This document shows, piece after piece, positions 8,572 through 18,767 of a stretch of DNA of 64,000 bases. The notes beneath the pieces were generated by a model. That model made no database searches and was not told where the DNA came from. It worked only from the letters and a program-made list of their open reading frames with translations. The DNA is taken from contig JAGTRM010000004.1 of the NCBI GenBank assembly GCA_018261735.1, positions 1 through 64,000 of the forward strand, in the 5' to 3' direction. A program made the position numbers and the translations under genes. Every line of letters begins with the position of its first letter. Position 1 is the first letter of the stretch. The DNA is from Pseudomonadota bacterium (lineage in GTDB: Bacteria; Pseudomonadota; Gammaproteobacteria; Burkholderiales; Chitinibacteraceae).

Positions 8572-8600
8572 TTGAACTGAAAAAGAGAAATCATTATACT
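8572..8600 (+). promoter_or_regulatory. Sigma-70-type promoter of rpsA
   Basis: TTGAAC (8572-8577), a 17-base spacer, then TATACT (8595-8600): near-consensus hexamers at ideal spacing. It lies about 130 bases before the rpsA start, leaving a long leader that contains a terminator-like hairpin. Confidence 0.75.
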
Positions 8601-8640
8601 ATCGCGCTTGTCGCAAGTGGTTTGCTTGCGGCGGTGTAGC

Positions 8641-8675
8641 GCCGGCCTTGCGCAAGGCTAAGCCGGCAATTTTTT
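8641..8675 (+). terminator. Terminator-like hairpin in the rpsA leader (possible attenuator)
   Basis: GCCGGC at 8641-8646 can pair with GCCGGC at 8662-8667. Between them lies a 14-base perfect palindrome (GCCTTGCGCAAGGC, 8645-8658), and six T residues follow (8670-8675). This sits between the rpsA promoter and the start codon. It could cause partial termination, or be a structured element used by S1 to control its own synthesis; I cannot decide which from sequence. Confidence 0.45.
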
Positions 8676-8730
8676 CAAATAACCCGCCCTCTCGCGCCAG
8701 CGTTAGGGAATGCATGGAAAATTCCATCAC

Positions 8731-10440
8731 ATGACTACTGCAATCGAATCCGGCTCCATGGAGAGCTTTGCCAGCCTTTTCGAAGAAAGCCTTACCCGCC
8801 AGGAAATGCGCTCTGGTGAAGTGATCACTGCTGAAGTGGTTGGCATCGACAACAACTTCGTGACCGTGAATGCTGGTTTGAAGTCCGAGTCCCTGATCCC
8901 GGCAGAAGAATTCAAGAACGACGCAGGCGTGATCGACGTCAAGGTCGGCGATTTCGTGACCGTTGCGATCGATAGCCTGGAAAACGGCTACGGCGAAACC
9001 AAGCTCTCCCGCGAAAAGGCCAAGCGCCTCGCCGCCTGGATCGAGCTGGAAGATGCGCTGGACAAGGGCGCCATCCTGAATGGCGTGATCTCTGGCAAGG
9101 TCAAGGGCGGCCTGACTGTTATGGTCAATGGTCTGCGCGCCTTCCTGCCGGGTTCGCTGGTCGATATCCGTCCGATCAAGGACACCACCCCGTTCGAAGG
9201 CAAGCTGGTCGACTTCAAGGTGATCAAGCTCGATCGCAAGCGCAACAACGTGGTTGTTTCCCGTCGCGCCGTGCTGGAAGAAAGCTTGGGCGAAGAGCGT
9301 CAGAAACTGATGGAAACGCTGAAGGAAGGCGCAACCATCAAGGGTATCGTCAAGAACATCACCGACTACGGTGCGTTTGTTGACCTCGGCGGTATCGACG
9401 GCCTGCTGCACATCACCGATCTGGCATGGCGCCGTGTCAAGCACCCGTCCGAAGTTCTGGCTGTGGGCGACGAAGTCGAAGCCAAGGTGCTCAAGTTCGA
9501 CCAAGAGAAGAACCGTGTTTCCCTGGGTCTCAAGCAATTGGGCGAAGATCCGTGGGTGGGCCTGTCCCGCCGTTACCCGAACAACACCCGCTTGTTCGGC
9601 AAGGTGACCAACCTGACCGACTACGGTGCGTTTGTTGAAATCGAACAAGGCATCGAAGGCCTGGTACACGTTTCCGAAATGGATTGGACCAACAAGAACG
9701 TTCATCCGTCCAAGGTTGTTTCCCTGGGCGATGAAGTTGAAGTGATGATCCTCGATATCGACGAAGACAAGCGTCGTATCAGCCTGGGCATGAAGCAGTG
9801 CGCCGCCAATCCGTGGGACGATTTCGCGATCAACCACAAGAAGGGCGACAAGCTCAAGGGCGCGATCAAGTCGATTACCGACTTCGGCGTGTTCGTTGGC
9901 CTGCCGGGCGGCATCGATGGTCTGGTTCACCTCTCCGACCTGTCCTGGAACGTGGCTGGCGAAGAAGCCGTTCGCAACTACAAGAAGGGCGACGAAGTGG
10001 AAGCCATGGTGCTGTCCATCGATGTCGAGAAGGAACGCATCAGCCTCGGCATCAAGCAGATGGAAGGTGATCCGTTCAACAACTTCGTGGCTGGCAGCGA
10101 CAAGGGCGCAATCGTCAAGGGTACCGTCAAGTCCATGGATGCCAAGGGTGCCGTAATTGCTCTGGCTGACGACGTGGAAGGCTACCTGCGTGCGACCGAA
10201 GTTTCCCGTGACCGCGTGGAAGACATCCGTTCCGTACTGAAGGAAGGCGATACCGTTGAAGCCATGATCATCAACGTTGACCGCAAGAACCGCGCGATCA
10301 ACCTGTCGATCAAGGCCAAGGACATGGGCGACGAAAAGGATGCGATGAGCAAACTTGCATTCGATGCCAATGCCGGTACTGCTGGTACGACCAACCTTGG
10401 CGCGCTGCTGAAGGCCAAGCTTTCCGGCAACGCCGAATAA
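8731..10440 (+). CDS. rpsA: 30S ribosomal protein S1
   Basis: 569 residues, the normal six-repeat length. S1 binds mRNA leaders and brings them to the 30S subunit. The N-terminal segment ([10 protein letters not shown]) anchors it to the ribosome, and OB-fold repeats follow with recurring GAFVDL/GAFVEIE, HVSEM and RISLG motifs. The ATG at 8731 gives the expected MTTAIES start; an in-frame ATG at 8710 would add seven residues. A short inverted repeat, ATGGAA-AA-TTCCAT (8714-8727), immediately precedes the start and could affect ribosome access. Codon use is strongly biased, as expected for a highly expressed gene. Confidence 0.97.
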   Translation: MTTAIESGSMESFASLFEESLTRQEMRSGEVITAEVVGIDNNFVTVNAGLKSESLIPAEEFKNDAGVIDVKVGDFVTVAIDSLENGYGETKLSREKAKRLAAWIELEDALDKGAILNGVISGKVKGGLTVMVNGLRAFLPGSLVDIRPIKDTTPFEGKLVDFKVIKLDRKRNNVVVSRRAVLEESLGEERQKLMETLKEGATIKGIVKNITDYGAFVDLGGIDGLLHITDLAWRRVKHPSEVLAVGDEVEAKVLKFDQEKNRVSLGLKQLGEDPWVGLSRRYPNNTRLFGKVTNLTDYGAFVEIEQGIEGLVHVSEMDWTNKNVHPSKVVSLGDEVEVMILDIDEDKRRISLGMKQCAANPWDDFAINHKKGDKLKGAIKSITDFGVFVGLPGGIDGLVHLSDLSWNVAGEEAVRNYKKGDEVEAMVLSIDVEKERISLGIKQMEGDPFNNFVAGSDKGAIVKGTVKSMDAKGAVIALADDVEGYLRATEVSRDRVEDIRSVLKEGDTVEAMIINVDRKNRAINLSIKAKDMGDEKDAMSKLAFDANAGTAGTTNLGALLKAKLSGNAE

Positions 10441-10457
10441 GCCTGATCGAGGTGAGC

Positions 10458-10745
10458 ATGACCAAGTCGGAACTCATCGCAAAACTGGCGGAGCGGTATC
10501 CGCAGCTCGTCGCCAAAGATGCCGAGCTGGCAGTGAAAACCATCCTCGATGGTATGGCCAAAAGCCTTTCACAAGGCCAGCGTATCGAGATTCGCGGTTT
10601 CGGCAGTTTCGACCTGAACTACCGCCCGCCGCGGCAGGGACGCAATCCGAAATCCGGCACGAAAGTGCTGGTTCCGGAGAAATATGTGCCCCATTTCAAG
10701 GCTGGTAAGGAATTGCGTGAACGGGTAGACGAAGAAATCGTCTGA
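10458..10745 (+). CDS. ihfB: Integration host factor subunit beta
   Basis: 95 residues. The DNA-bending protein works as a heterodimer with IhfA in recombination, replication and transcription control. It shows the HU/IHF fold: MTKSELI start, [12 protein letters not shown] in the beta arm, and RNPKSGTKV with the intercalating proline. The ATG at 10458 follows GAGGTGAGC and is preferred over an in-frame GTG at 10452. It lies 17 bases after rpsA, the standard order in proteobacteria. Confidence 0.95.
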   Translation: MTKSELIAKLAERYPQLVAKDAELAVKTILDGMAKSLSQGQRIEIRGFGSFDLNYRPPRQGRNPKSGTKVLVPEKYVPHFKAGKELRERVDEEIV

Positions 10746-10772
10746 TTCTGGATCGTGATTCAAGGTATCAAG

Positions 10773-10836
10773 CGGCGTCGCAAGACGCCGCCGGCAACAA
10801 GAAAAACCCCGCTGCTGCAAAGGAGCGGGGTTTTTC
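10773..10836. terminator. Hairpin pair ending ihfB and, from the other side, the guanidine operon
   Basis: First comes CGGCGTC-GCAA-GACGCCG (10773-10790), a perfect 7-bp stem with a GNRA tetraloop. Then ACCCCGCT (10806-10813) pairs with AGCGGGGT (10824-10831), flanked by A and T runs (10802-10806 and 10831-10835). The second hairpin has a T-run in both directions, so it should terminate ihfB on the plus strand and allophanate hydrolase on the minus strand. Confidence 0.8.
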
Positions 10837-10858
10837 TTTGTGTGATGCCTTCAGATGT

Positions 10859-12652
10859 TCAGCGGCTGGCCAGCCAGGCGCGCCACCCGCCAAAGCGGGT
10901 GATGTTCTCCGCGTTCGTCAATCCGGCGCTTTCACAGACAAAACCGCTGACCGCGCTGCCGTCGGCGAGCTTGACCTTGCCGATGCCCAATGGCGCCGGG
11001 ATGCCGGCAACAAAGCTGCCGAACTCGCTTGCCGGCAATTCCCAGATTTCCAATTCGATGCTGGCACCATTCTCTGCGACCTTGACCATGCCCGGGCGCA
11101 GTGGCGGTCCGCCGGCCAGCGCATAGAAGCTGTATTCCGGTGCCGAATGCGTGGTTGCGATCAACCTGCCGTCGCGTTGAGTCAATTGCCAGTTGAGCGG
11201 CAAACCGGAGAGGTGCGCGCCGCAGACCGCGACTCGAACCTGGCCATTGGCAACGGGCTGCGGCAACGAGCCGACCGCAGGCAAAGTCTGGCCGGTAGCG
11301 CCGAGCGTGAGCGCCGTGTCGGCTTGCCAGCGCGCGGCGAGTTGCAGCAGCGGCAAATCCTGGTGCGCCGGCGCGAACAGCGTCACGCCGAACGGCAAGC
11401 CGTCGGCGCGCATTGCCGCCGGTACTGCTACGGCAGCATAGTCGAGCAGGTTCATGAAGTTGGTGTAATAGCCCAGATCGGTGTTGAGTTTGACCGGTTC
11501 GGCTTCGACTTCGGCAATGGTGTAGTGCCGCCCCGCCGTGGGCGTGAGCATCACATCGACGTTGCGCCAGGCCTCGGCACAAATCTGCTTCAACGCCTGT
11601 AACTTGTAGAACGCATCGAAGGTATCCGTGGCGGAGAACTTCTTGGCACCCAGTGTGATTTCGCGCGTGACCGGAAAGACGGATTCAGGTTGGCGTTCGA
11701 TGAAATCCTTGATTACATGGTAGCGCTCGGCCACCCACGGGCCACCGTAGAGCAGGCGTGCGGTTTCCAGCAGCGGGGTGAAATCGATTTCCACGCGCTT
11801 GCCGCCCAGCGCTTCCAGTCGGGTGACGGCTGCGGCAAACAGGTCCAGGTTAATCGTATCGCCGAAGAACGCCAGTTGCTCGGCGCGCGGCACGCCGAAA
11901 CGGAAAGGATCGCCTGCCGCGAATCCGCGCCCATGCGGCTGGGCCGGGCGGCTGTAGGCATCTTGCGCATCAAAGCCCAGCGCTGCGGCGAAAACGGCCT
12001 GTGCGTCGCTGGCGGTCAAGGCGAAGATCGAAACCGCATCGAGCGAGCGACAAGCCGGTACCACGCCTCGCGTGGAAAGCAACCCGCAGCTGGGTTTCAG
12101 CCCGACCAGATTGTTGAACGCCGCCGGTACCCGGCCGGAGCCGGCGGTATCGGTACCCAGCGAAAAACTGACCTGGCCGCTGGCGACGCTGACTGCCGAG
12201 CCGGAGCTGGAACCGCCGGAAATGTAGTCCGAGTCGAACGCATTCTGGCAGGCGCCATAGGGCGAGCGCGTGCCGTTGAGCCCGGTGGCGAACTGGTCGA
12301 GGTTGGTTTTGCCCAATGGAATCGCGCCGGCCGCGATCAGTTTTTCCACCACGAAGGCGCTGGATTCCGGCACATAGGCGTAATCCGGGCAGCCGGCGGT
12401 GGTGGGGTGGCCTGCCAGATCGATGTTGTCTTTGATGGCAAACGGTACGCCGTAGAGCGGCAGGCTGGCCGGATTTTGTGTATCTAGCGCAGCCGCCATT
12501 TCCATCAATCGCTCGGCAGGCAACAGGCTGATCCAGGCGTGATGCGTATCGGCGGCGACTTTTTCCCGCAGGTGGGCAATCAGCGTGCTGGGCTTCAGGC
12601 CGGCGCGGTAGGCGGCGGCCAGCGAGGTCAGATCGAGACTGGCGGGGATCAT
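10859..12652 (-). CDS. atzF: Allophanate hydrolase
   Basis: 597 residues. It hydrolyses allophanate to ammonia and carbon dioxide, the last step of urea/guanidine breakdown by the carboxylase route. The N-terminal amidase-signature domain has Lys74 (AIKDNID), the GGSSSGSA motif at about 146-153 and the nucleophile Ser172 (DTAGSGR). A C-terminal domain from about residue 470 ([14 protein letters not shown]) is typical of AtzF/DUR1,2 enzymes. The ATG at 12652 overlaps the carboxylase stop (ATGA). It is the last gene of the riboswitch-controlled operon. Confidence 0.92.
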   Translation of the reverse strand: MIPASLDLTSLAAAYRAGLKPSTLIAHLREKVAADTHHAWISLLPAERLMEMAAALDTQNPASLPLYGVPFAIKDNIDLAGHPTTAGCPDYAYVPESSAFVVEKLIAAGAIPLGKTNLDQFATGLNGTRSPYGACQNAFDSDYISGGSSSGSAVSVASGQVSFSLGTDTAGSGRVPAAFNNLVGLKPSCGLLSTRGVVPACRSLDAVSIFALTASDAQAVFAAALGFDAQDAYSRPAQPHGRGFAAGDPFRFGVPRAEQLAFFGDTINLDLFAAAVTRLEALGGKRVEIDFTPLLETARLLYGGPWVAERYHVIKDFIERQPESVFPVTREITLGAKKFSATDTFDAFYKLQALKQICAEAWRNVDVMLTPTAGRHYTIAEVEAEPVKLNTDLGYYTNFMNLLDYAAVAVPAAMRADGLPFGVTLFAPAHQDLPLLQLAARWQADTALTLGATGQTLPAVGSLPQPVANGQVRVAVCGAHLSGLPLNWQLTQRDGRLIATTHSAPEYSFYALAGGPPLRPGMVKVAENGASIELEIWELPASEFGSFVAGIPAPLGIGKVKLADGSAVSGFVCESAGLTNAENITRFGGWRAWLASR

Positions 12653-15600
12653 GCTTTTTCTCCTTGAATGGCTTGCAGCACCAGCAAATCCTGGCCGGCG
12701 GATACGGGGGTGGCTTCGCGGCTGAACACCTGCAGCACTTCGCCATCGATGGGCGCGGTGACGGTGAATTCCATCTTCATCGATTCCAGAATCACCAGCG
12801 CATCGCCGGCGCGCACCTGCTGGCCGGGCTCGATCAGCACTTTCCAGACATTGCCGGGCAGGTGCGCTGCCACCAGCCGAGCGTCTTCGGGCAGATCAAG
12901 TTCGGATTCGGTGCTGGCGGCGGCGATATCGGCTTCGCTGATGTATTCGGCCTGGCCGGCGATTTTCCAGCGCTCGCGCTCGGCCTCGAATGCCGTTTGC
13001 TGGCGGGTTTTGAACTCGGTGATTTCGTCGGCATTGTCGGCAAGGAAACGGCGGTAATCGGCCAGGCGGAAGCTGCCTTCCTCGATGCGCAGCGCGGCGC
13101 GCCCGGCGACGAAATCCTTGCGCAATTGCAGCAGCTCGGCTTCGCTGACCAGGGTGAAACGCACCTGATCGAAGAAGCGCAGCAGCCAGGGTTTGGCAAA
13201 TTCGCGCGTCTGGTTCCAGCGGTTCCACATCTGCACGGTGCGCCCGACAAACTGGTAGCCGCCCGGGCCTTCCATGCCGTAGACGCACATGTATGCGCCG
13301 CCGATACCCACGGCGTTTTCCGGCGTCCAGGTCCGTGCCGGGTTGTACTTGGTGGTGACCAGGCGGTGACGTGGATCGAGTGGCGTGGCCACCGGCGCGC
13401 CCAGGTACACGTCACCCAACCCGAGCACCAGATAACTGGCGTCGAAAACGGTGCGATAAACATCCTCAATCGAATCGAGCCCGTTGATGCGGCGGATGAA
13501 TTCGATATTGGACGGGCACCACGGCGCATCTTTCCTGACCGACTGCATGTATTTTTCGATCGCGAGCTGGGCGGCTGGATCGTCCCAGGAAAGCGGGAGG
13601 TAAACGGTTCGGCTCGGAACCACCATATCGTCGATCGACGGCAGTTCCGCTTCGGCCTGCTGCAAGGCGGCGAGCAGCACGGCGCGGTCGGTGCGGCGGG
13701 CATCGAAATGCAACTGCAGCGAGCGGATGCCGGGGGTCAGATCGATGATGCCGGGTTGCGGGTGCGTGGCGAGCCAATCCATCAGTGCCTGAACACGGAA
13801 GCGCAGTTCCAGATCGAGCACCAGCGGGCCGTATTCCACCAGCAAATAGCCATCGCCGGCCTGGCGGTAGACCACACGCGGACGTTCACCGGTTGCAGGC
13901 AATTCTGCGAGCACCGGCGTGGTCAGGGTTGCCGGCTCGGCGTGCAACGCCGACGTGAGCGGCGCGGTCAAGGTGGCAAGTGCCAAATCGGTGGCCTGTA
14001 GGCGTTGCGCTGCGGTTGCGGCGCTGACCGGCACGAAGCGCAGCGTATCGCCTGGGCGCAACTGCCCCAGTTTCCACAATTCGGCCTGAACTACGACTGC
14101 CGGGCAGACGAAGCCGCCCAGGCTCGGGCCATCCGGACCGAGGATCACCGGCATGTCGCCGGTGAAGTCGATCGCGCCGATGGCATAGGCATTGTCGTGG
14201 ATATTCGAAGGATGCAGGCCGGCTTCGCCGCCATCGGTGCGTGCCCATTCGGGTTTCGGGCCGATCAGGCGCACGCCGGTGCGGCTGGAGTTGTAATGCA
14301 CTTCCCAATCGGTGGCGAAGAAGACGGCGATGTCCGGATCGGTGAAGAAGTCCGGCGCGCCATGCGGGCCGTAGAGCACGCCGATTTCCCAGGCATGGCT
14401 GTATTGCGGTGCTTCGACCGACTGGATGGCTGGCAATGCGCTGCTGGCGGAAATATGCAGCACATCGCCCAGGCGCAGGGTGCGTCCGGCATGCCCGCCG
14501 AACTGGCCGAGCGTGAAGGTCGATTTGCTGCCCAGATAATCCGGCACGTCGAAACTGCCGGCCACGGCCAGATAGCTGCGGCAGCCGGCATCTTTCACCG
14601 CGCCAATGCGCAGCACGCTGCCGGCCTTGACCGCATGCGCCTGCCAGAAGGCCAGCGGCGCGTCGTCGAGCGTCGCGGCGGTCTGCGCGCCGGTCAGGGC
14701 GATCACGGCATCGCAATTGAAACGCAGTGTCGGGCCGGTCATCGTGCATTCGAGCGCGGCCGCGCCCTCAGCGTTGCCGACCAAGCGGTTGGCGGCACGC
14801 AGCGCCAGATCGTCCATCGGGCCGGACGGCGGCACGCCGACATCCCAGTAGCCGACGCGCCCGGGCCAATCCTGGATCGTCGACTGCACGCCGGGTTCAA
14901 GCACATCCACGGTGCTCGGACGATAGTGGAAACTGTTCAGATAGCGCGTGGTCTGCTGCCCGGCGCGGAAGACTTCGCCTTGCAAGATCTGCTTCAGATA
15001 GGCGCGGTTGGTTTCGATGCCGTGCACGCGGGTGGCATCAAGCGCGGCGATCAGTTTTTCCACCGCAGCTTCGCGTGTTGCCGCGTGCACAATGATTTTG
15101 GCGACCATCGGGTCGTAATACGGCGGAACTTCCGAGCCGGTGGCCACCGCCGTTTCGACGCGTGCATCGGCCTGGAAGGCGACCTCGGTCAGCAAGCCGG
15201 ACGAGGGCTGGAAGTCCTTGGCCGGGTCTTCGGCGTACAGCCGAACCTGGATCGAAGCGCCTTGCGGCGCGGGGGCGGAGGCGGGCAGCGCCAGATCGCC
15301 GCTGGCCAGCAGCACCATCCATTCGACCAGATCGACGCCGGTCACTTCCTCGGTCACGCCGTGCTCGACCTGCAGGCGGGTGTTCACTTCAAGGAAATAG
15401 AACTCGCCGGTCTTGGCATCCATCACGAACTCCACCGTGCCGGCGGAGCGATAGGCAATCGATTCCATCAGCCGGATCGCGGTATCGGCAAGGCGTTGGC
15501 GTTGATTCTCGGACAATCCGGGCGCCGGGGTTTCTTCGATCACTTTCTGGTTGCGGCGCTGCACCGAGCAATCGCGCTCGCCCAGCGCCAGCACTTGGCC

Positions 15601-16251
15601 GTTGCCATCGCCGAACACCTGCACCTCGATATGGCGCGCGGCTTCGACGTATTTTTCCAGGTAGATGCCGGCTTCCTTGAAGTTGGCGCGCGCGAGTCGA
15701 TCGACCGAGGCATAGGCTTCGGCCAGTTCATCTTCGGACCAGATCAGGCGCATGCCGATGCCGCCGCCGCCGGCGGTGCTTTTCAGCATCACCGGGTAGC
15801 CGATGCGGGCCGCCTCGGCGCGGGCGTGACCGACATCGGTGAGCAGGCCGCTGCCGGGCAGCAGCGGCACGCCGGCCTGTTGGGCCAGCTCGCGTGCGGT
15901 GTGCTTGAGGCCGAAGGCCAGCATCTGCGCCTTGGTCGGACCGATAAAGGCAATCCCGGCGGCCTCGCAGGCATCGGAGAAATCCGGGTTTTCCGAAAGG
16001 AAGCCGTAACCGGGATGGATGCCTTGCGCGCCGGTGGTTTTGGCGGCTTCAAGGATCTTGTCGGCGCGCAGGTAGCTCTCGGCGGCCGGGGCCGGGCCGA
16101 TGCAGATGGCTTCGTCGGCCAGGGTGACGTGCAGGGAATTGGCATCGGCTTCGGAGTAAACCGCAACCGAGGCGATGCCGAGTTTTTTCAGGGTACGGAT
16201 CACCCGGCAGGCAATGGCACCGCGGTTGGCGATAAGGACTTTGCTGAACAT
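12649..16251 (-). CDS. Biotin-dependent guanidine carboxylase (urea carboxylase family)
   Basis: 1200 residues. Domain order: biotin carboxylase with ATP-grasp (start [30 protein letters not shown]), then KipA-like and KipI-like carboxyltransferase halves ([26 protein letters not shown]), and a C-terminal biotinyl domain with Lys1159 in ESMKMEF. Homology alone would say urea carboxylase. The guanidine-I riboswitch and the two DUF1989 partners upstream indicate that guanidine is carboxylated to carboxyguanidine. The ATG at 16251 gives the canonical N-terminus; 47 further upstream codons run through a palindromic repeat and are rejected. The substrate assignment is inference; the enzyme family is certain. 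Confidence 0.85.
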   Translation of the reverse strand: MFSKVLIANRGAIACRVIRTLKKLGIASVAVYSEADANSLHVTLADEAICIGPAPAAESYLRADKILEAAKTTGAQGIHPGYGFLSENPDFSDACEAAGIAFIGPTKAQMLAFGLKHTARELAQQAGVPLLPGSGLLTDVGHARAEAARIGYPVMLKSTAGGGGIGMRLIWSEDELAEAYASVDRLARANFKEAGIYLEKYVEAARHIEVQVFGDGNGQVLALGERDCSVQRRNQKVIEETPAPGLSENQRQRLADTAIRLMESIAYRSAGTVEFVMDAKTGEFYFLEVNTRLQVEHGVTEEVTGVDLVEWMVLLASGDLALPASAPAPQGASIQVRLYAEDPAKDFQPSSGLLTEVAFQADARVETAVATGSEVPPYYDPMVAKIIVHAATREAAVEKLIAALDATRVHGIETNRAYLKQILQGEVFRAGQQTTRYLNSFHYRPSTVDVLEPGVQSTIQDWPGRVGYWDVGVPPSGPMDDLALRAANRLVGNAEGAAALECTMTGPTLRFNCDAVIALTGAQTAATLDDAPLAFWQAHAVKAGSVLRIGAVKDAGCRSYLAVAGSFDVPDYLGSKSTFTLGQFGGHAGRTLRLGDVLHISASSALPAIQSVEAPQYSHAWEIGVLYGPHGAPDFFTDPDIAVFFATDWEVHYNSSRTGVRLIGPKPEWARTDGGEAGLHPSNIHDNAYAIGAIDFTGDMPVILGPDGPSLGGFVCPAVVVQAELWKLGQLRPGDTLRFVPVSAATAAQRLQATDLALATLTAPLTSALHAEPATLTTPVLAELPATGERPRVVYRQAGDGYLLVEYGPLVLDLELRFRVQALMDWLATHPQPGIIDLTPGIRSLQLHFDARRTDRAVLLAALQQAEAELPSIDDMVVPSRTVYLPLSWDDPAAQLAIEKYMQSVRKDAPWCPSNIEFIRRINGLDSIEDVYRTVFDASYLVLGLGDVYLGAPVATPLDPRHRLVTTKYNPARTWTPENAVGIGGAYMCVYGMEGPGGYQFVGRTVQMWNRWNQTREFAKPWLLRFFDQVRFTLVSEAELLQLRKDFVAGRAALRIEEGSFRLADYRRFLADNADEITEFKTRQQTAFEAERERWKIAGQAEYISEADIAAASTESELDLPEDARLVAAHLPGNVWKVLIEPGQQVRAGDALVILESMKMEFTVTAPIDGEVLQVFSREATPVSAGQDLLVLQAIQGEKA

Positions 16252-16341
16252 GGTGGTGTCTCGCAGACTAGACGGGTCGTCCCGCTTGTTCTTTTTCCGC
16301 CGGGTCGTCCCGGGGGCCGGCTTGGCCGGCAATCTTTCGGT

Positions 16342-16426
16342 GTAGGTCGGAAAAGCGCAGCGCCTTCCGACGCTGGAATGTAAAACGCACATGTGTCGGA
16401 TGGCGCCTTCGGCTGATCCGACCTAC
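16342..16426. repeat. Pair of inverted REP-type palindromic repeats inside the operon
   Basis: One unit runs from GTAGGTCGGA at 16342 to TTCCGAC at 16371. The second, in opposite orientation, runs from GTCGGATGG at 16394 to TCCGACCTAC at 16426. Each unit has its own inverted repeat, and the two together form a larger hairpin. They fill most of the ~200-base gap between the second deiminase subunit and the carboxylase, and could stabilise the upstream mRNA or reduce downstream expression. Confidence 0.7.
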
Positions 16427-16455
16427 GGATTTCAGCGTACGTATCAGCTTCCCGA

Positions 16456-17109
16456 TCAGTCCCAAATCAGGAACTGCACCGGCGTCGGGTTATACGCATT
16501 GCACGGGTTGTTGAGCTGCGGGCAGTTGGAAACCAGCACCCAGATATCCATCTCGGCGCACAGTTCCACGTACTTGCCCGGCCCGGAAACGCCGTCGTCG
16601 AACTTCAGCTGGCCCTCGGCGGTGACCGGCACGTTCATGAAGAAATTCACGTTGGGCACCAGATCGGCCTTGGTCAGGCCCGAGTCGGACTGCTGGATCG
16701 CCAGCATGTAGTTGTCGCGGCAGCTGTGCATGAATTTCCTGGCCAGCGCGTAGCGCACGGTGTTGCTCTCGGCCGCGCAGGCGCCGCCGAGCGTGTCGTG
16801 CCGGCCGCAAGTATCGGCGACGATGGTCAGCATCGGGTTGCCGTCGCTGCTGTAGAGCACCGAGCCCGTGGTCAGGTAGATGCCGCCCTGCTGCAGGATG
16901 GTTTCGGTGGCGCTGTAATGCTCGTCGGTATCGTGGCGGTTGTAGAAAATCACGTCGGCGGCCTGGTTGCCTTCCAGGTCCACGATGCGCAGGGTCTGGC
17001 CCTTTTTGACTTCATGCAGCCAGGGTTCGCCCGAAGGCAGCGTTGCACTATGGCAGGCTTGCGCCGGATTCAGCGCGCTTTCCTGGATGCGGATGGCGGT
17101 TGCGGTCAT
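16456..17109 (-). CDS. cgdB: Carboxyguanidine deiminase subunit (DUF1989, urea amidolyase-associated protein 2)
   Basis: 217 residues, DUF1989 family. It contains ADVIFYNRHDTDEHYSATETI and a cysteine-rich CGRHDTLGGAC segment typical of this family, then CRDNYMLAIQQSD, NVNFFMNVPV and a C-terminal CPQLNNPCN motif. Studied relatives work as a two-subunit deiminase that converts carboxyguanidine to allophanate and ammonia between the carboxylase and the hydrolase. The ATG at 17109 is followed by a normal start; the longer frame lies in the preceding gene's end. The A/B letter follows operon order only. Confidence 0.8.
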   Translation of the reverse strand: MTATAIRIQESALNPAQACHSATLPSGEPWLHEVKKGQTLRIVDLEGNQAADVIFYNRHDTDEHYSATETILQQGGIYLTTGSVLYSSDGNPMLTIVADTCGRHDTLGGACAAESNTVRYALARKFMHSCRDNYMLAIQQSDSGLTKADLVPNVNFFMNVPVTAEGQLKFDDGVSGPGKYVELCAEMDIWVLVSNCPQLNNPCNAYNPTPVQFLIWD

Positions 17110-17120
17110 GGTGTTTCCCC

Positions 17121-17912
17121 TCAAGCCAGATACAGCAGGTCGGTGTTGTAGAGCGCGCGCGCGCATTCGGGCCGGAACGCGCGGCAGTAGTCGTCGGCCG
17201 GGGCCGGGCCGCAGCGCCAGGCCGCGACGCCAACCTTGCCCGGCGCGTAGTCGGGGCGCGGATCGAGCGGATGCGGCGCGGCCGAAACGGCGACGATCAC
17301 ATCCATGTCGAGGCGCAGATCGACGCTGGCACCGATCTGGGCGTGGTTCGGGGCGAAGTGGAAACGGCCTTCTTCATCGACGCTGACCTTGCTTAAGAAA
17401 TTGACCGGGGCGACCAGATCGCGCCGCATCAGTCCGTACTTGCCGATCTCGATCAGCAGGCCGTCTTTGCCCGAGCGGTACATGCCGTTGCGGAATTGCT
17501 GGTAAGGGTGCGCGCCGTATTTCTCCTGCATCCGGGCGGCATCGAGCAGCAGGCCGAGCGGATCATGCCAGCCCAGATCGTCGCGGATGATCGATGCCAT
17601 CGAGCGGCCCATGTCGCTCATCAGCACATGGCCGCGGGTGTAGTGCGCGGTGTGCTCGGCCTTGAGCGAATCGGGCATGTTGTAGCGTTCGAGCTTTTCC
17701 CGCGCCGAGTAGAGCACCAGCGAAAGGTTGGCGCCGGCTTCGAGCGCGGTCAGGCGCAATGCCGTGCCGCGCGGCAGAAGCCACGACCAGTGACCGCCGC
17801 CGGGAATTACGTCGGAAAACATCACTTTGTCCGCCTCCAGATCGGGGGCGAACTGTTGCCAGCGCTGGTCGATATCGACCGCGTTGGCGGGGGTGACAAC
17901 AGGGGAATTCAT
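17121..17912 (-). CDS. cgdA: Carboxyguanidine deiminase subunit (DUF1989, urea amidolyase-associated protein 1)
   Basis: 263 residues, the longer DUF1989 partner. Visible motifs are IPGGGHWSWLLPRGTALRL near the start, ARMQEKYG in the middle, then LVAPVNFLSKV and DLRLDMDVIVAVSAAPHPLDP. It lacks a signal peptide and is cytoplasmic. It lies between the ABC transporter genes and its partner subunit with a gap of 11 bases. The role in guanidine breakdown is inferred from the family and from the riboswitch at the head of the operon. Confidence 0.8.
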   Translation of the reverse strand: MNSPVVTPANAVDIDQRWQQFAPDLEADKVMFSDVIPGGGHWSWLLPRGTALRLTALEAGANLSLVLYSAREKLERYNMPDSLKAEHTAHYTRGHVLMSDMGRSMASIIRDDLGWHDPLGLLLDAARMQEKYGAHPYQQFRNGMYRSGKDGLLIEIGKYGLMRRDLVAPVNFLSKVSVDEEGRFHFAPNHAQIGASVDLRLDMDVIVAVSAAPHPLDPRPDYAPGKVGVAAWRCGPAPADDYCRAFRPECARALYNTDLLYLA

Positions 17913-17915
17913 GTT

Positions 17916-18767
17916 TCAAGCCTCGCTTTGGTTAGCCTGGGCGGACAAGCGCTCCAGCTGTTCAAGGTCGGTTTTCATGCCGGAGGTCTCGCGGATGCGC
18001 ACCAGGATTTCGCGCTTCAAAGCCAGAAATTCGGGCGAGAGCTTCATGTCCTGGTTGCGCTCGGCGGGCAGCGGCACCTCGTAGATCGTGTCGATGCGTC
18101 CCGGTCGCGGTGCCATCAGCACGATGCGCTGGCCGAGGTAGATCGCCTCCTCCACATCGTGGGTCACGAAGACGATGGTGCTGCCTTCGATGCGGTGCAC
18201 ATGGCGGATCAGGTCGTGCATCACCTCGCGCGTTTGCGCATCGAGCGCGCCGAAAGGCTCGTCCATCAGCAGGATTTCCGGTCGGCTCATCAGCGCGCGG
18301 GCAATCGCCACGCGCTGCTGCATGCCGCCGGAAAGCTGGTTCGGATAAGCGGTGGGCACATGAGAGAGGCCCATCAGGTGGAGCAGGGCATCGGCGCGGC
18401 CTGCTGCTTTTTCCACATCGGCCGAGGTGCGATCACGGGAATGGGCCTTGAGCTGGCGGCAGAACTTGATGTTGTCCGTCACCGACAGCCACGGGTAGAG
18501 GCTGTAGTGCTGGAACACCATCGCACGATCTACGCCAGGGCCGTCGATGGGCTGGCCATTGACCCGGATCTCGCCCGAGGATTGCGTCTCCAGCCCGCCG
18601 ATCATGCGCAGCAGCGTGGATTTGCCGCAGCCCGATGCGCCGACGAAAGTGACGAATTCGTTGGGCTGGATCGCCAGATTGGCGTTATCCAATGCCTGGA
18701 TTGCTTTCGCGCCCTCGTTGAAGGTTTTGTAAACCGCGTTGATTTCGATTTTCGCCGGGGTATTCAT
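17916..18767 (-). CDS. ABC transporter ATP-binding protein (guanidine uptake, inferred)
   Basis: 283 residues, of the nitrate/sulfonate/taurine importer ATPase type. Walker A is GASGCGKST, the signature LSGGMQQRVA, Walker B ILLMDEP, and the switch histidine THDVEEA. The ATG at 18767 overlaps the permease stop by one base. A ~45-residue tail beyond the ATPase core ends in a charged region. By homology this would be SsuB/TauB-like; the operon position behind a guanidine riboswitch suggests guanidine as the cargo. Confidence 0.88.
   Translation of the reverse strand: MNTPAKIEINAVYKTFNEGAKAIQALDNANLAIQPNEFVTFVGASGCGKSTLLRMIGGLETQSSGEIRVNGQPIDGPGVDRAMVFQHYSLYPWLSVTDNIKFCRQLKAHSRDRTSADVEKAAGRADALLHLMGLSHVPTAYPNQLSGGMQQRVAIARALMSRPEILLMDEPFGALDAQTREVMHDLIRHVHRIEGSTIVFVTHDVEEAIYLGQRIVLMAPRPGRIDTIYEVPLPAERNQDMKLSPEFLALKREILVRIRETSGMKTDLEQLERLSAQANQSEA

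Noticed and set aside
8599..9930. A 443-codon minus-strand frame across rpsA
   Set aside because: Shadow of the strongly codon-biased rpsA gene.
14005..16383. A 792-codon open frame on the plus strand
   Set aside because: It is antisense to the guanidine carboxylase gene; long complementary frames are common in GC-rich genes and its product has no recognisable motif.
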